Part shown: piece after piece, positions 20,001 through 27,828 of the stretch
How the letters are laid out: each line of letters starts with the position of its first letter
Numbering within the stretch: the stretch's first letter is position 1
NCBI RefSeq assembly: GCF_000382445.1
Contig: NZ_KB905472.1
Coordinates: forward strand, 1,059,505 to 1,123,504
From: Phocaeicola massiliensis B84634 = Timone 84634 = DSM 17679 = JCM 13223
Lineage (GTDB): Bacteria > Bacteroidota > Bacteroidia > Bacteroidales > Bacteroidaceae
Length of the DNA: 64,000 nucleotides
Reading direction: 5' to 3'
The notes under the pieces: generated by a model
What the model was told of the DNA's origin: nothing
Databases searched by the model: none
The model's input: only the letters and a program-made list of their open reading frames with translations
Translations under genes and position numbers: made by a program

Positions 20001-20980
20001 TTTTGATATCGGTTGTCGACTATGGTGATTCCCGTAGGATAATTGGCAAGCCATATTCTCTTTTCCTCATCCACATAGATATCATTGATGATATTTCCCA
20101 TCATCTCGTTATTGCTTTCGTAGTTGGTGGTGAGATAAGGATGTATCACGCCACTGTTAGCCTGAATTTTGTAAATCCCCATACCTTCGGTAGCAATTAA
20201 AAGTTCATTCTCGTTCAGGGCACTGATTTGGGTAATATTGACATCGCTTAAATCTGTTTCGGAATGAAGAATTTGGCGCGTGGGCAAATCATAGGCAAAG
20301 ATGCCCTTTTCGAATGTTCCGATAAACAGTCGTTTCAATACTCTGTGATAATAGAGTTCGCTGATTTGCCCTTTGATTTCATCCAATGGAGGAATGGGAA
20401 TTGGCTGTAACTCATTGTCATTTATACAGCAATAGCGTATTCCCTTTTCTGTCGCAATAAAGAAATGGGAGTTGTCTGATTGTACCATAGAGGTAATGTT
20501 GCTGCTCAGTGGGTTGTAAATACGTGAAATTTGATCACTCTGCGTATTATATAGTATAATCGAATCTTTGTCGCACAGCCATATATTGCCTCGATTGTCT
20601 AAATAGCTGTATGAAATAGACAAGGATAAGTTGGCAGGTTTATAGGTGGGTATAAATCTGTCAAACTGATGATGATATTCAAATATTTTTCCGGTTTTAC
20701 CTACAATCCATAAGTTTTCTTTCTCTCGAAACAGCCATGTAAGATGATTTTGGGCATTTCTTTTATTTTCTTCGTCAGCTAATTTATAGTGTTTTATTTC
20801 TTTGCCATTATAGCGGTCCATTCCCTCATTGGTAAGAAACCACATATATCCTTTTGAGTCTTTTTGAATGTTGAATATTCTTCGGTTGCTCAGTCCGTCT
20901 TCTATCCCTATATATTTGTACGTTTGCCCCATAGCGATAAAAGGCAGTAAAAAGAACATGAATAATATATTCCTTTTCAT
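17015..20980 (-). CDS. Hybrid two-component system sensor/response regulator (one-protein HTCS)
   Basis: This 1321-residue HTCS carries a full phosphorelay in one inner-membrane protein. In order: signal peptide (MKRNILFMFFLLPFIAMG), about 680 residues of two-component propeller repeats (KGYMWFLTNEGMDRYNG, EGDLWFGTGNGISLY), a Y_Y_Y domain, a membrane segment near 770-790, HisKA with phospho-His at about 809 (NTAHDLRTPLTL), HATPase (DTGIGIP, GSGIGLML), a receiver with phospho-Asp at about 1115 (LILSDIMMPEM), and a C-terminal AraC-type HTH. I start at the ATG at 20980; an earlier TTG is possible. HTCSs usually sense glycans and switch on adjacent polysaccharide genes; here the only neighbour is a truncated gene. 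Confidence 0.93.
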   Translation of the reverse strand: MKRNILFMFFLLPFIAMGQTYKYIGIEDGLSNRRIFNIQKDSKGYMWFLTNEGMDRYNGKEIKHYKLADEENKRNAQNHLTWLFREKENLWIVGKTGKIFEYHHQFDRFIPTYKPANLSLSISYSYLDNRGNIWLCDKDSIILYNTQSDQISRIYNPLSSNITSMVQSDNSHFFIATEKGIRYCCINDNELQPIPIPPLDEIKGQISELYYHRVLKRLFIGTFEKGIFAYDLPTRQILHSETDLSDVNITQISALNENELLIATEGMGIYKIQANSGVIHPYLTTNYESNNEMMGNIINDIYVDEEKRIWLANYPTGITIVDNRYQNYHWIKHSIGNKQSLINDHVHTIIEDSEGDLWFGTGNGISLYNTKTRQWHSFLSSFDKQLKDKNHIFIALCEVTPGIIWAGGYTSGIYKINKKALSVEYFSPSLLTPINMRPDKYIRDMIKDSEGNIWSGGYYNLKCFDLKNNKVKLYPGVNSITSIREKDSDHMWIGTATGLYLLNKNTSQYKYIEIPGESTYINTLYQAPNGLLYVGTSGSGLIIYNPGKNTFKQFHTDNCALLTNSIFTILPEVNGNIIMSTENGITCFSSKDKLFYNWTKEQGLMSANFNASAGVLLKDKGFIFGSIDGAIEFPKDIKFPHYQFSKIILSDFRLSYQPVFSGEENSPLTEDIDDIKVLKLSHNQNTFSLKVSTINYDFPSNVLYSWKLEGFYTTWSPPRAENIIHFANLKPGKYKLYIRAVSKEEQNVIFEERTIDVIIAHPAWLSFWAILCYIVLGILLLFIITRIIYLKKQKKISDEKTQFFINTAHDLRTPLTLIKAPLEELSEKAQLTASGLNCMKTALKNVDALLRLTTNLINFEHTEVYSPKLYIAEFELNTYMQNLCNGFHSYSATKNIDFTYESNFKETKVWFDKEKMDSILKNIISNALKYTPDYGHVSVCVTETKDSWKVKVSDTGIGIPAKEKKKIFKLHFRGSNAINSKITGSGIGLMLVWKLVKLHGGKINIDNTEHQGTDIRLIFYKGYEHLRHYSIVEPNQELPVKEVVEQAKVTETPEKLQEMIEAALLQRILIVEDNDELRSYLATSLAGAYTIQACSNGKEALIIVKEFWPDLILSDIMMPEMRGDELCTAIKTNIETSHIPIVLLTALNDEKNILNGLATGADGYITKPFSIKMLKARISNILSNRDLLRQRYAMATKMDSEKPGLLPAEANTLDWKFITDVKNNIKNNIDNTDFTVDSLCSLHNMSRTSFYNKLKALTGQSPADYIRDFRLNTAAQLLQKKKYSITEVAEMTGFCDSKYFREVFKKHFNVSPSKYGKEDKK

Positions 20981-21288
20981 GCTAATTTTGGTTTTCAAAT
21001 ATGTAAACGCGATAATACTGATATGTTAGTTTTACAAAGTAAGAGAAAAAGAATAGAAGATACAACTAAAATGTATTCTAAATTAAGAAACAGTTTTGAT
21101 TTTCTTATTTCTTTACTCAGTAACAAAAGTCTGTGGCAAGTATTGGATATGTTTTTTTACTTCGAAATCAAAAATAGGCTTTTCCTTTAAAGAAAAACTG
21201 GGTGTAAGCCACATTCTAAAAGATAGAGAACAAGCCGAGAAATAGGTTGAAAATATAATTCTTTGGCAGAAAAAAAGTGTAATTCTGA

Positions 21289-21319
21289 TTGTTAATGAAT
21301 TGCACTTTTATTATTTTTG
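21289..21319 (+). promoter_or_regulatory. Candidate promoter of the truncated exported-protein gene
   Basis: TTG (21289-21291) and TATTTTTG (21312-21319, TAnnTTTG) are separated by 20 bp, 39 bp before the start at 21359. It lies in the 378-bp gap shared with the divergent hybrid sensor gene; I see nothing else definable in that gap. Confidence 0.5.
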
Positions 21320-21358
21320 TATACATATTATTTCATAATAAAATGCAACTACAGAGTT

Positions 21359-21742
21359 ATGAAAAAGATTATTTTATTATACTTCATATGTTCTTTTTCT
21401 ATATATGCGCAAGGACGGAATTTTCTTGCAAATGAAAAAACGAATGGAACAAGTACTATAGATAGTTTGTTCTCTTCGGTTAACAAACAATTGTCTGGTT
21501 ATCCTTCAGAGTGTATATATCTGCAAACAAGCAAAGGAATTTATGAAGCAGGTGAAGACCTTTGGTTCAAAGCTTATCAGCTGGATGTACAAACCTTCGG
21601 CTTATCGGATAAAAGTAAGACTCTTTATCTGCAAATGATTAATCCGAAAGACAGCGTAGTCTGGCAAGAAAAATATCAAGACGGTATCGCCAATGGTATC
21701 AAAGGCGGTATCATAATAGGTGAAAATATCGGTAAATACTAG
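21359..21742 (+). pseudogene. Truncated exported protein (N-terminal fragment, MG2-like)
   Basis: The fragment encodes 127 residues: a signal peptide (MKKIILLYFICSFSIYAQ), then a segment ending KGGIIIGENIGKY before a stop. The stretch SECIYLQTSKGIYEAGEDLW resembles the start of large (about 800-residue) Bacteroides surface proteins with MG2 macroglobulin-type beta domains (IYLQTDK...YxAGExIWF in that family). No continuation appears in any frame after 21742, so the 3' part has been deleted. It lies just outside the left end of the integrated element and opposite the hybrid sensor, which may once have controlled it. Confidence 0.65.
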
Positions 21743-21914
21743 TAAGATTTTGGTAAATATATACTTAATTGGGATTAAGTCAAAAAGTGTGTGAGCATAA
21801 TATTTTGAGAAAATTCGGGTCACTTATTATTCTTTGGGGGGTAAATGTCATACCACAAGCAAAGGGAAGAATAAGCCGTTTCCCATGGTCGGCCAAGGTC
21901 TTTTAAACGGAAGA

Positions 21915-22024
21915 TTATTACAGTCTGCGACGGCAGACAGTACAGTCTACTGCAATGGACTGTACGGTCTACAGTAGCGGACTATACAGTCCGCTGCCGA
22001 AGACTATAGTAATCTGACGGACAG
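21915..22024. repeat. Degenerate 22-bp tandem repeat (about five units)
   Basis: Five consecutive 22-bp units can be read at 21915, 21937, 21959, 21981 and 22003, approximating ACTrTACAGTCTgCtGCxGmrG. Inner units are self-complementary in part (GCGGACT/AGTCCGC at 21977-21994). The period is not a multiple of three and no ORF spans it. The rest of the 582-bp gap (21743-22324) holds only a terminator and the candidate left attachment site. Confidence 0.7.
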
Positions 22025-22116
22025 ACAGGCATAATAGAAAGGATGAAAACGCTTAGTCCGGCTAATGAAACAACGTAGGGAGGGCGCCTATTTATGTAGA
22101 TATCTTCGGCTTAACG

Positions 22117-22150
22117 AAAAAAGGAACCCGTTTTTAGCGGATTCCTTTTT
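22117..22150. terminator. Bidirectional terminator-like hairpin at the left edge of the element
   Basis: AAAAAGGAA (22118-22126) pairs with TTCCTTTTT (22142-22150), with an inner CCG/CGG. It directly adjoins the tRNA-Asp-like 3' fragment at 22152. Read on the minus strand, tRNA fragment then terminator is the normal layout of a tRNA gene end. Confidence 0.65.
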
Positions 22151-22151
22151 A

Positions 22152-22168
22152 GCGGTGCGGACGGGACT
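22152..22168 (-). other. Candidate left attachment site (tRNA-Asp 3'-end fragment)
   Basis: GCGGTGCGGACGGGACT matches 16 of 17 positions of the tRNA-Asp 3' end at 33961-33977 (GCGGTGCGTACGGGACT), in direct orientation. A looser match continues a few bases further (AAC). It lies 157 bp before the integrase start, the usual place for an att site. The single mismatch and the terminators beyond both copies leave other explanations open. Confidence 0.5.
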
Positions 22169-22324
22169 TTAACTTACACAATCAAGAAATCTCATAAAAC
22201 TGCAATATACTGATAATAATCAAGTTATTATAAATCGGCTATATTACTAAATATCATTAAATACCTTTTGCTATTCCAATTATTGGGTGTATATTTGGGT
22301 GTTGAATTTCAAACGCACCCAATT

Positions 22325-23608
22325 ATGAATATCAAACGAAACATCATCTTTTCATTGGAAAGCCGGAAGAAGAACGGAGTGCCAATCGTGGAGAATGTCC
22401 CTATCCGTATGCGTGTGGTTTTCGCCAGCCACCGCATTGAGTTCACAACGGGCTACCGCATTGATGTCGCCAAATGGGATGCCGACAAGCAGCGGGTAAA
22501 GAACGGATGCACCAACAAGCTGAAGCAAAGCGCATCGGAAATCAATGCGGACTTGCTGAAATACTACACCGAAATACAGAATATCTTCAAGGAGTTCGAG
22601 GTGCAGGGATTCATGCCCACTACCGAACAGGTAAAGGATGCGTTCAACAGATTGCACGATGGGAAAAAGGAAGAGGAGGAAGCCCCGGTGGTGTTTCTCC
22701 CTTTGGAGGTGTTTGACGAGTTCATCAAGGAGTGCGGCACGCAAAACGGCTGGTCTGATGCCACCTATGAGAAATTTGCCGCAGTAAGGAAGCACCTTGA
22801 AAAGTTTGACAAGGGACTGACTTTTGAATCGTTGGACGAACCCAAGCTGACAAAGTATGTGAATTTCCTGAAAGACATCGAAGACATGCGGAACACATCC
22901 ATCATGAAACAGGTCGCTTACCTGAAATGGTTCCTGCGCTGGTGTACCAAGAAAGGGTATTGCATGAACAATGCCTATGAGGATTTCAACCCTAAATTGC
23001 GGAGCACTCCGAAGAAAGTGATATTCCTCACATGGGACGAACTTAACCAACTCAAAAACTATCAGATACCCGAAACCAAGCAATATCTGGAACGGGTGAG
23101 GGACGTTTTTCTGTTCTGCTGCTTCACCGGACTCCGATATTCAGATGTGCATAACCTGAAGAAAAGCGACATCAGGGACGGATATATAGAAATCACCACG
23201 GTAAAGACCGCCGAAAGGCTTATCATCGAGCTGAACAACCACAGCAAGACGATACTTGATAAATATAAAGATGTGGAGTTTGAGGGGCATAAGGCTCTTC
23301 CGGTCATCAGTAACCAGAAGATGAACGATTATTTGAAGGAGTTGGGCGAGCTTGCCGGAATCAACGAGCCAGTAAGCGAGACCTATTATAAAGGGAGTAA
23401 GCGGATAGACACCATTACGCCCAAATACGCATTGCTGGGCACCCATGCCGGAAGAAGGACTTTCATCTGCAATGCCTTGGCTCTCGGCATTCCGGCTCAG
23501 GTGGTCATGAAATGGACGGGACACAGCGACTACAAGGCAATGAAACCTTATATTGACATCGCTGACGATGTGAAAGCCAATGCGATGAACAAATTCAACC
23601 AACTATAA
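22325..23608 (+). CDS. Tyrosine recombinase/integrase
   Basis: This 427-residue site-specific recombinase would integrate and excise the element. The N-terminal arm-binding part starts MNIKRNIIFSLESRKKNG, a SAM-like core-binding domain spans about 120-220, and the catalytic domain shows Arg271 (CFTGLRYSD), His374 and Arg377 (GTHAGRRTF), His400 (TGHSDYK) and the nucleophile Tyr409 (KPYIDI). The start at 22325 follows the family; an in-frame ATG at 22268 would add 19 atypical residues. Being the first gene inside the left att candidate supports the element boundaries. Confidence 0.93.
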   Translation: MNIKRNIIFSLESRKKNGVPIVENVPIRMRVVFASHRIEFTTGYRIDVAKWDADKQRVKNGCTNKLKQSASEINADLLKYYTEIQNIFKEFEVQGFMPTTEQVKDAFNRLHDGKKEEEEAPVVFLPLEVFDEFIKECGTQNGWSDATYEKFAAVRKHLEKFDKGLTFESLDEPKLTKYVNFLKDIEDMRNTSIMKQVAYLKWFLRWCTKKGYCMNNAYEDFNPKLRSTPKKVIFLTWDELNQLKNYQIPETKQYLERVRDVFLFCCFTGLRYSDVHNLKKSDIRDGYIEITTVKTAERLIIELNNHSKTILDKYKDVEFEGHKALPVISNQKMNDYLKELGELAGINEPVSETYYKGSKRIDTITPKYALLGTHAGRRTFICNALALGIPAQVVMKWTGHSDYKAMKPYIDIADDVKANAMNKFNQL

Positions 23609-23680
23609 AAAAAACAATCATCAAGTCTCATGGAAAGCCTGTAATTGGGCTTACCTTTGTGACTTTCAAAGCATACAACA

Positions 23681-24976
23681 ATGAGTAACAACGATACCAA
23701 TATAGAGAAAAGAAGTTTCGAGGCTTTCGTCAATGCCATCGGTTCAGAGATAGAGCAGGCGCAAGTCCGGCTCATCAGTGCCGCCAATGCACAGATGCTG
23801 TTCCATTACTGGAAGATGGGCAACTACATATTGTACCATCAGAACCTGCAAGGCTGGGGCAGCAAGGTCATCAAGAAACTGGCGCAGGCGATACGGTTCA
23901 ATTATCCCGAAAAGAAAGGATATTCGGTCAGGAACTTGGCTTATATGTGCCAGTTCGCACGTTCATATCCATTGACCGTATTACGGAGTTTCATCGAAAC
24001 CGATGCGAAATTGATTACTCCAAGTGTGCGGAAAATCACGGATGAAATCCAAAGCCTGAACAATGCTTCATTTACGCAAGAGCCTCTTGCGCAAATTCAA
24101 TCCTCTGACAACAAAGAAGTTGCAATTATGCAAGAACCTCTTGCACAAATTCAGAATGTAGCACAGACAGTAGCTACCGTTTGCCGAATACCGATAGAGG
24201 ATATAGAAAAACTGTTCCTTGCATCACCTGTGGCAAGAATCAATTGGGCGAGCCATGTGATTCTGCTGAACAGCTCACTCCCATTAGGCGTCGATTACTG
24301 GTATATGAAGCAATCCGTGGAAATGGGCTGGAGCAGCAATGTCCTGAAAATGCAGATTGAGAGCAAATTGTTTGAACGGCAAATCAACAGCCGCAAGGTC
24401 AATAATTTTACCGCCACGCTTCCCGCACCCCAAAGCGACCTTGCCAACTACCTGTTGAAAGACCCGTATATCTTCGACTTGGCAGGAGCCAAAGAACGTG
24501 CGGACGAAAGGGACATAGAGGAACAGTTGGTAAAGCACGTCACCCGATACTTGTTGGAGATGGGCAACGGATTTGCCTTTGTCGCAAGGCAGAAGCATTT
24601 CCAGATTGGCGACAGCGATTTCTATGCCGACCTGATTCTGTACAACATAAAGCTCCATGCATACGTAGTTGTGGAACTGAAAGCTACCCCGTTCAAACCG
24701 GAATACGCCGGACAGTTGAACTTCTACATCAATGTGGTGGATGACAAACTGAGGGGAGAGAATGACAACAAGACCATCGGGCTGCTGTTGTGCAAGGGCA
24801 AGGATGAGATTGTCGCGCAATATGCACTGACAGGCTATGACCAGCCTATCGGCATCAGCGATTACCAGCTCAGCAAGGCTGTGCCGGAAAGCCTGAAATC
24901 GGCGTTGCCAAGCATAGAACAGGTGGAAGAAGAACTGACTATGCTTCTTGACAATGAAAAGAACAGACAAAAGTAG
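23681..24976 (+). CDS. DUF1016/YhcG-family PDDEXK nuclease
   Basis: The 431-residue protein has an N-terminal DUF1016 region (about 1-180: FEAFVNAIGSEIEQAQVRL, YWKMGNYILYHQ) and a C-terminal PD-(D/E)XK nuclease core (about 290-400) with DFYADLILYN and VVVELKATPFKPEY giving the D...ExK active site. In the linker, the peptide QEPLAQIQ occurs twice, 24 residues apart, encoded by similar DNA. YhcG-type proteins are common on mobile islands; roles in DNA processing or defence have been suggested, but the biochemical task is unclear. A -7-like TACCTTTG (23652-23659) just upstream suggests its own promoter. The next gene starts 7 bp after its stop. Confidence 0.85.
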   Translation: MSNNDTNIEKRSFEAFVNAIGSEIEQAQVRLISAANAQMLFHYWKMGNYILYHQNLQGWGSKVIKKLAQAIRFNYPEKKGYSVRNLAYMCQFARSYPLTVLRSFIETDAKLITPSVRKITDEIQSLNNASFTQEPLAQIQSSDNKEVAIMQEPLAQIQNVAQTVATVCRIPIEDIEKLFLASPVARINWASHVILLNSSLPLGVDYWYMKQSVEMGWSSNVLKMQIESKLFERQINSRKVNNFTATLPAPQSDLANYLLKDPYIFDLAGAKERADERDIEEQLVKHVTRYLLEMGNGFAFVARQKHFQIGDSDFYADLILYNIKLHAYVVVELKATPFKPEYAGQLNFYINVVDDKLRGENDNKTIGLLLCKGKDEIVAQYALTGYDQPIGISDYQLSKAVPESLKSALPSIEQVEEELTMLLDNEKNRQK

Positions 24977-24983
24977 GACACCT

Positions 24984-26003
24984 ATGGCAGACAAGATACA
25001 GACGATGATTCTCCGATACGGGGAACTCAATAGAATATACAGGGACTATATAGACAATCGCGTTTTCTCTTTTGACAGACAAAAATTCATTTCCGATTTC
25101 TGTCAGGAATACAATGACATGAAGTCTTTTGAGGCTGCTATCCTTGAACTGGTGCTTGACAGGCAAAAAGAACAATACACCTTGATACTCAACAGCCTGA
25201 AAACCGAAATAGAAAAGAGCATACAGGCTTATGAGGTGTGCCCGTTGAGTGATAGTGCCGTAGAGCGTGCTTGCTATCGACACATGGAAAGGTATTCCCT
25301 TGAAATTGAAGCCCAACAGGATGTAACAAGGAGCCTAAGCAAGCCGCTGAATGAAGCCAACAACAGGTATGATTCCATTGGCTACAGGGAACATACTGCC
25401 GAAGAGGAAAAACAGGCTGAAAAAGAATATGAACGCTGCAAGGCTGAATATGACAAGGAAAGAGCCAAACTGAATGAACTCTATGACCAGCAAAAGGCAG
25501 CAAGGAAAGAGGCATTCCAATATATGAAGAACCGTTGTGCGGACATGTACCGTCAAAGCTGCCTTTTTCTGGATATATTGAAGAAATACATTCCTGACGG
25601 GAAACGACAGGACGAGCCGGGCAAGCCAATCAGTCAGCAGGAAACGGCGGATGAACAACAAGAGTATTTCAGCATGAAATTGCTTTCGCTCATTCATGAG
25701 GTATGTGTTGGAGAACAGTTCGAGGAAATTTCCGCACCGGATTTTTATGCCAATATGAACTTGCACCCCTGCAACTGCAAGTTGAGAATTAAACCGAGAG
25801 AGAAGATACGTGTATGCTATCTGATATTCCTCATGAGCGAAAAACTCTCCAAACAGGACAAGGACAAATGGAAAGCCGGGATACTGAAACTGCTGGATAT
25901 TGATGACAGCTACTACAAGTCCAAGTACAAGGAGCCAGTTTCTGATTTCCCCAGTGACAGCAACCAGAAATTCGCCAAAGAAATGGAGCATATATTCAGA
26001 TAA
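24984..26003 (+). CDS. Unknown element protein, coiled-coil rich
   Basis: I do not recognise this 339-residue protein. It begins MADKIQTMILRYGELNRIYR, has a charged helical middle likely to form a coiled coil (EYERCKAEYDKERAKLNELY, about 150-180), and a compact C-terminal domain with a Cys pair (NLHPCNCKLRIKPRE) and KIRVCYLIFLMSEKL. There is no signal peptide or membrane segment. I start it at 24984, 7 bp after the nuclease stop; in-frame ATGs at 24948 and 24954 would overlap that gene. Close linkage to the DUF1016 nuclease suggests a shared function. A terminator follows at 26044. Confidence 0.6.
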   Translation: MADKIQTMILRYGELNRIYRDYIDNRVFSFDRQKFISDFCQEYNDMKSFEAAILELVLDRQKEQYTLILNSLKTEIEKSIQAYEVCPLSDSAVERACYRHMERYSLEIEAQQDVTRSLSKPLNEANNRYDSIGYREHTAEEEKQAEKEYERCKAEYDKERAKLNELYDQQKAARKEAFQYMKNRCADMYRQSCLFLDILKKYIPDGKRQDEPGKPISQQETADEQQEYFSMKLLSLIHEVCVGEQFEEISAPDFYANMNLHPCNCKLRIKPREKIRVCYLIFLMSEKLSKQDKDKWKAGILKLLDIDDSYYKSKYKEPVSDFPSDSNQKFAKEMEHIFR

Positions 26004-26043
26004 TCGGTGACATATCCTGATATTTTACGAAAGTTCCACTTTT

Positions 26044-26076
26044 ACCACTCAAATTAATTTTTGAGTGGTATTTTTA
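26044..26076 (+). terminator. Terminator after the nuclease/unknown pair
   Basis: ACCACTCAAA (26044-26053) pairs with TTTGAGTGGT (26060-26069), then a T-rich run. It separates the integrase-side genes from the replication/mobilization genes. A -7-like TAATTTTG (26150-26157) beyond it may start the second transcript. Confidence 0.75.
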
Positions 26077-26223
26077 TTTTCTGATATTCAATAATATACA
26101 GCGATGCTCGGATTATACCGCCCCCATCCTTACCACCCATAACCCTACCTAATTTTGCACCGTTCGAGAACAGAAATAACAGCCAGTGCGCAGGGCTGAT
26201 TGTTGAATCAAAAAAGTAGAACT

Positions 26224-26532
26224 ATGCAAAATCTACAAGAATTATTATCCAAACCCGTCTGGCAGATGACGGGTGAAGAGTTCATAATGTTAAGCAGACA
26301 CGCTTCCGTTCAGACGGAAGCGCAGCCACAGCCCGTAACGGACACAAACAGAAAGTATGTGTACGGAATACCCGGCATAGCCAGACTGTTCGGATGCAGC
26401 CTGCCCACCGCCAACCGCATAAAGAAAAGCGGAAAAATAGACAAGGCTATCACCCAGATAGGGCGCAAGATTATCGTGGATGCGGAACTTGCCCTTGAAC
26501 TGGCAGGGAAGAAAACAGGCGGACGCAAGTAA
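26224..26532 (+). CDS. DUF3853 family DNA-binding/excisionase-like protein
   Basis: This 102-residue basic protein begins MQNLQELLSKPVWQMTGEEF, the typical opening of DUF3853 proteins of Bacteroidota mobile elements. Its C-terminal half (YGIPGIARLFGCSLPTANRI, then a basic KKSGKIDKA) reads as a helix-turn-helix like those of excisionases and MerR-type factors. I start it at 26224; the upstream ATG at 26200 adds eight residues. In NBU-like elements a small protein at this position works with the integrase in excision; the same role here is inference. It sits 14 bp before the ATPase gene. Confidence 0.78.
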   Translation: MQNLQELLSKPVWQMTGEEFIMLSRHASVQTEAQPQPVTDTNRKYVYGIPGIARLFGCSLPTANRIKKSGKIDKAITQIGRKIIVDAELALELAGKKTGGRK

Positions 26533-26546
26533 CGGGAGGAATTGCT

Positions 26547-27623
26547 ATGGACTATATGAAAGACATCCGGGAAATATCGGACGAACAGGCGGTAATCCTC
26601 TGGCAAGCCTCACGGTTGAGCCTGTCGGGAAAATACGAGAAAGCGCCAGAAATCCTCAGCGTGAAAGGTTCTGTAATCGGCACGTTGGGAAATTTCAGTG
26701 CATCCATCGGCAAAGCCAAAAGCAAGAAGACATTCAATGTGTCGGCTATCGTGGCTGCGGCTTTGAAGAACGGCACGGTGCTCAGGTATGCGGCTGAACT
26801 TCCCGAAGCCAAGCGGAAAGTGCTTTACGTGGATACGGAGCAAAGCCCCCACCACTGCCTGAATGTGATGGAACGCATCATGCGCATGGCAGGGCTGCCC
26901 GATGACAGGGACAACGAGAACCTTGAGTTCCTTGCCCTGCGGAAATATACGCCGGAGCAACGCATAAGGATTGTCGAACAGGCAATCTACCATACACCGA
27001 ACCTCGGTATGGTAGTGATAGACGGCATCCGTGACATGGTGTATGACATCAACAGCCCCGGCGAATCGACACGCATCATATCGAAACTGATGCAGTGGAC
27101 GGACGACAGGCAGATACATATCCACACGATACTCCACCAGAACAAGGGGGATGAGAACGCAAGGGGACATATCGGCACGGAACTGAACAACAAGGCTGAA
27201 AGCGTACTGCTCGTTGAAAAGGACAAAAGTAACGGGGACATCAGCAAGGTTTCTGCCATGCACATCCGTGCGATGGACTTCGAGCCGTTTGCCTTCCGCA
27301 TCAATGAAAGGGCATTGCCTGAACTGATGGAGGATTACCAGACAGAAGCCAAAGCGCCCGGCAGACCCCAAGGTGAAAGGTTCGATGCCTGCAAGGACAT
27401 TTCCGAGCAACAACACCGGATAGCACTGGAAGCCGCATTTTCGTTGCAGGACGAATACGGATATAAGGAACTGAGCAAAGCATTGAAAGAGTCGTATGCC
27501 TTGGTGGGTGTTCCGTTAAGCGACAACAAGCTGGTTAAACTCATCACAGTGTTGAAGAACAAGCGGATGATAGTGCAGGAGAACGGCAGGAAGTACAGAT
27601 ACGAACCGGATTTCCACTATTGA
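26547..27623 (+). CDS. RepA/RecA-like ATPase of the mobile element
   Basis: This 358-residue AAA/RecA-fold ATPase resembles RepA-type hexameric helicases of small plasmids and elements. The nucleotide-binding loop reads SIGKAKSKKTF (about residues 51-61), a degenerate Walker A in which the usual Gly before Lys-Thr is Lys. Walker B-like MVVIDGIRDMV follows at about 152-162, then IHTILHQNKGDENARGHIGT. The C-terminal part (about 285-358) looks like a small winged helix. It lies between the DUF3853 gene and an iteron-like repeat cluster upstream of the primase, which fits a helicase loader or origin-unwinding role. Confidence 0.75.
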   Translation: MDYMKDIREISDEQAVILWQASRLSLSGKYEKAPEILSVKGSVIGTLGNFSASIGKAKSKKTFNVSAIVAAALKNGTVLRYAAELPEAKRKVLYVDTEQSPHHCLNVMERIMRMAGLPDDRDNENLEFLALRKYTPEQRIRIVEQAIYHTPNLGMVVIDGIRDMVYDINSPGESTRIISKLMQWTDDRQIHIHTILHQNKGDENARGHIGTELNNKAESVLLVEKDKSNGDISKVSAMHIRAMDFEPFAFRINERALPELMEDYQTEAKAPGRPQGERFDACKDISEQQHRIALEAAFSLQDEYGYKELSKALKESYALVGVPLSDNKLVKLITVLKNKRMIVQENGRKYRYEPDFHY

Positions 27624-27637
27624 CACGCTTCCTGCAA

Positions 27638-27757
27638 TCACTTCACTTTATTCTCCGGGTCTATATATTAGGATAAAGCGAAGTGGTTGCAGGAGCGCAT
27701 CAAACCGCTTCACTTTAAGCCGTATCCTATATATACGACAATAAAGTGAAGTGGTTA
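27638..27757. repeat. Iteron-like inverted repeat cluster (candidate replication origin)
   Basis: Four copies of (A/T)AAAG(C/T)GAAGTGGTT or its complement occur in alternating orientation: CACTTCACTTTAT about 27639, ATAAAGCGAAGTGGTT about 27673, AACCGCTTCACTTTA about 27703, ATAAAGTGAAGTGGTT about 27741. The middle two are flanked by TCTATATATTAGGA (27660) and TCCTATATATA (27725), making a large imperfect palindrome from about 27660 to 27736. It lies between the ATPase and primase genes. Confidence 0.75.
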
Positions 27758-27828
27758 TACAGCCAGTAACCTATAAACAGATACTGGCGAAAAGAAAAAC
27801 AAACAATAACCGATAAAGACAATCATTT

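Noticed and set aside
21743..21914. A frameshifted continuation of the truncated exported protein
   Set aside because: I read the three frames after 21742 and found frequent stops and no sequence resembling the family, so deletion is more likely than a frameshift.
21915..22024. Possible CRISPR array
   Set aside because: The 22-bp units directly adjoin, with no spacers, and there are no cas genes in the window.
24284..26003. Long antisense ORFs opposite the DUF1016 nuclease and its partner (up to 248 codons)
   Set aside because: They are shadows of the real plus-strand genes in high third-position G/C sequence; the sense proteins have domain motifs and the antisense ones do not.
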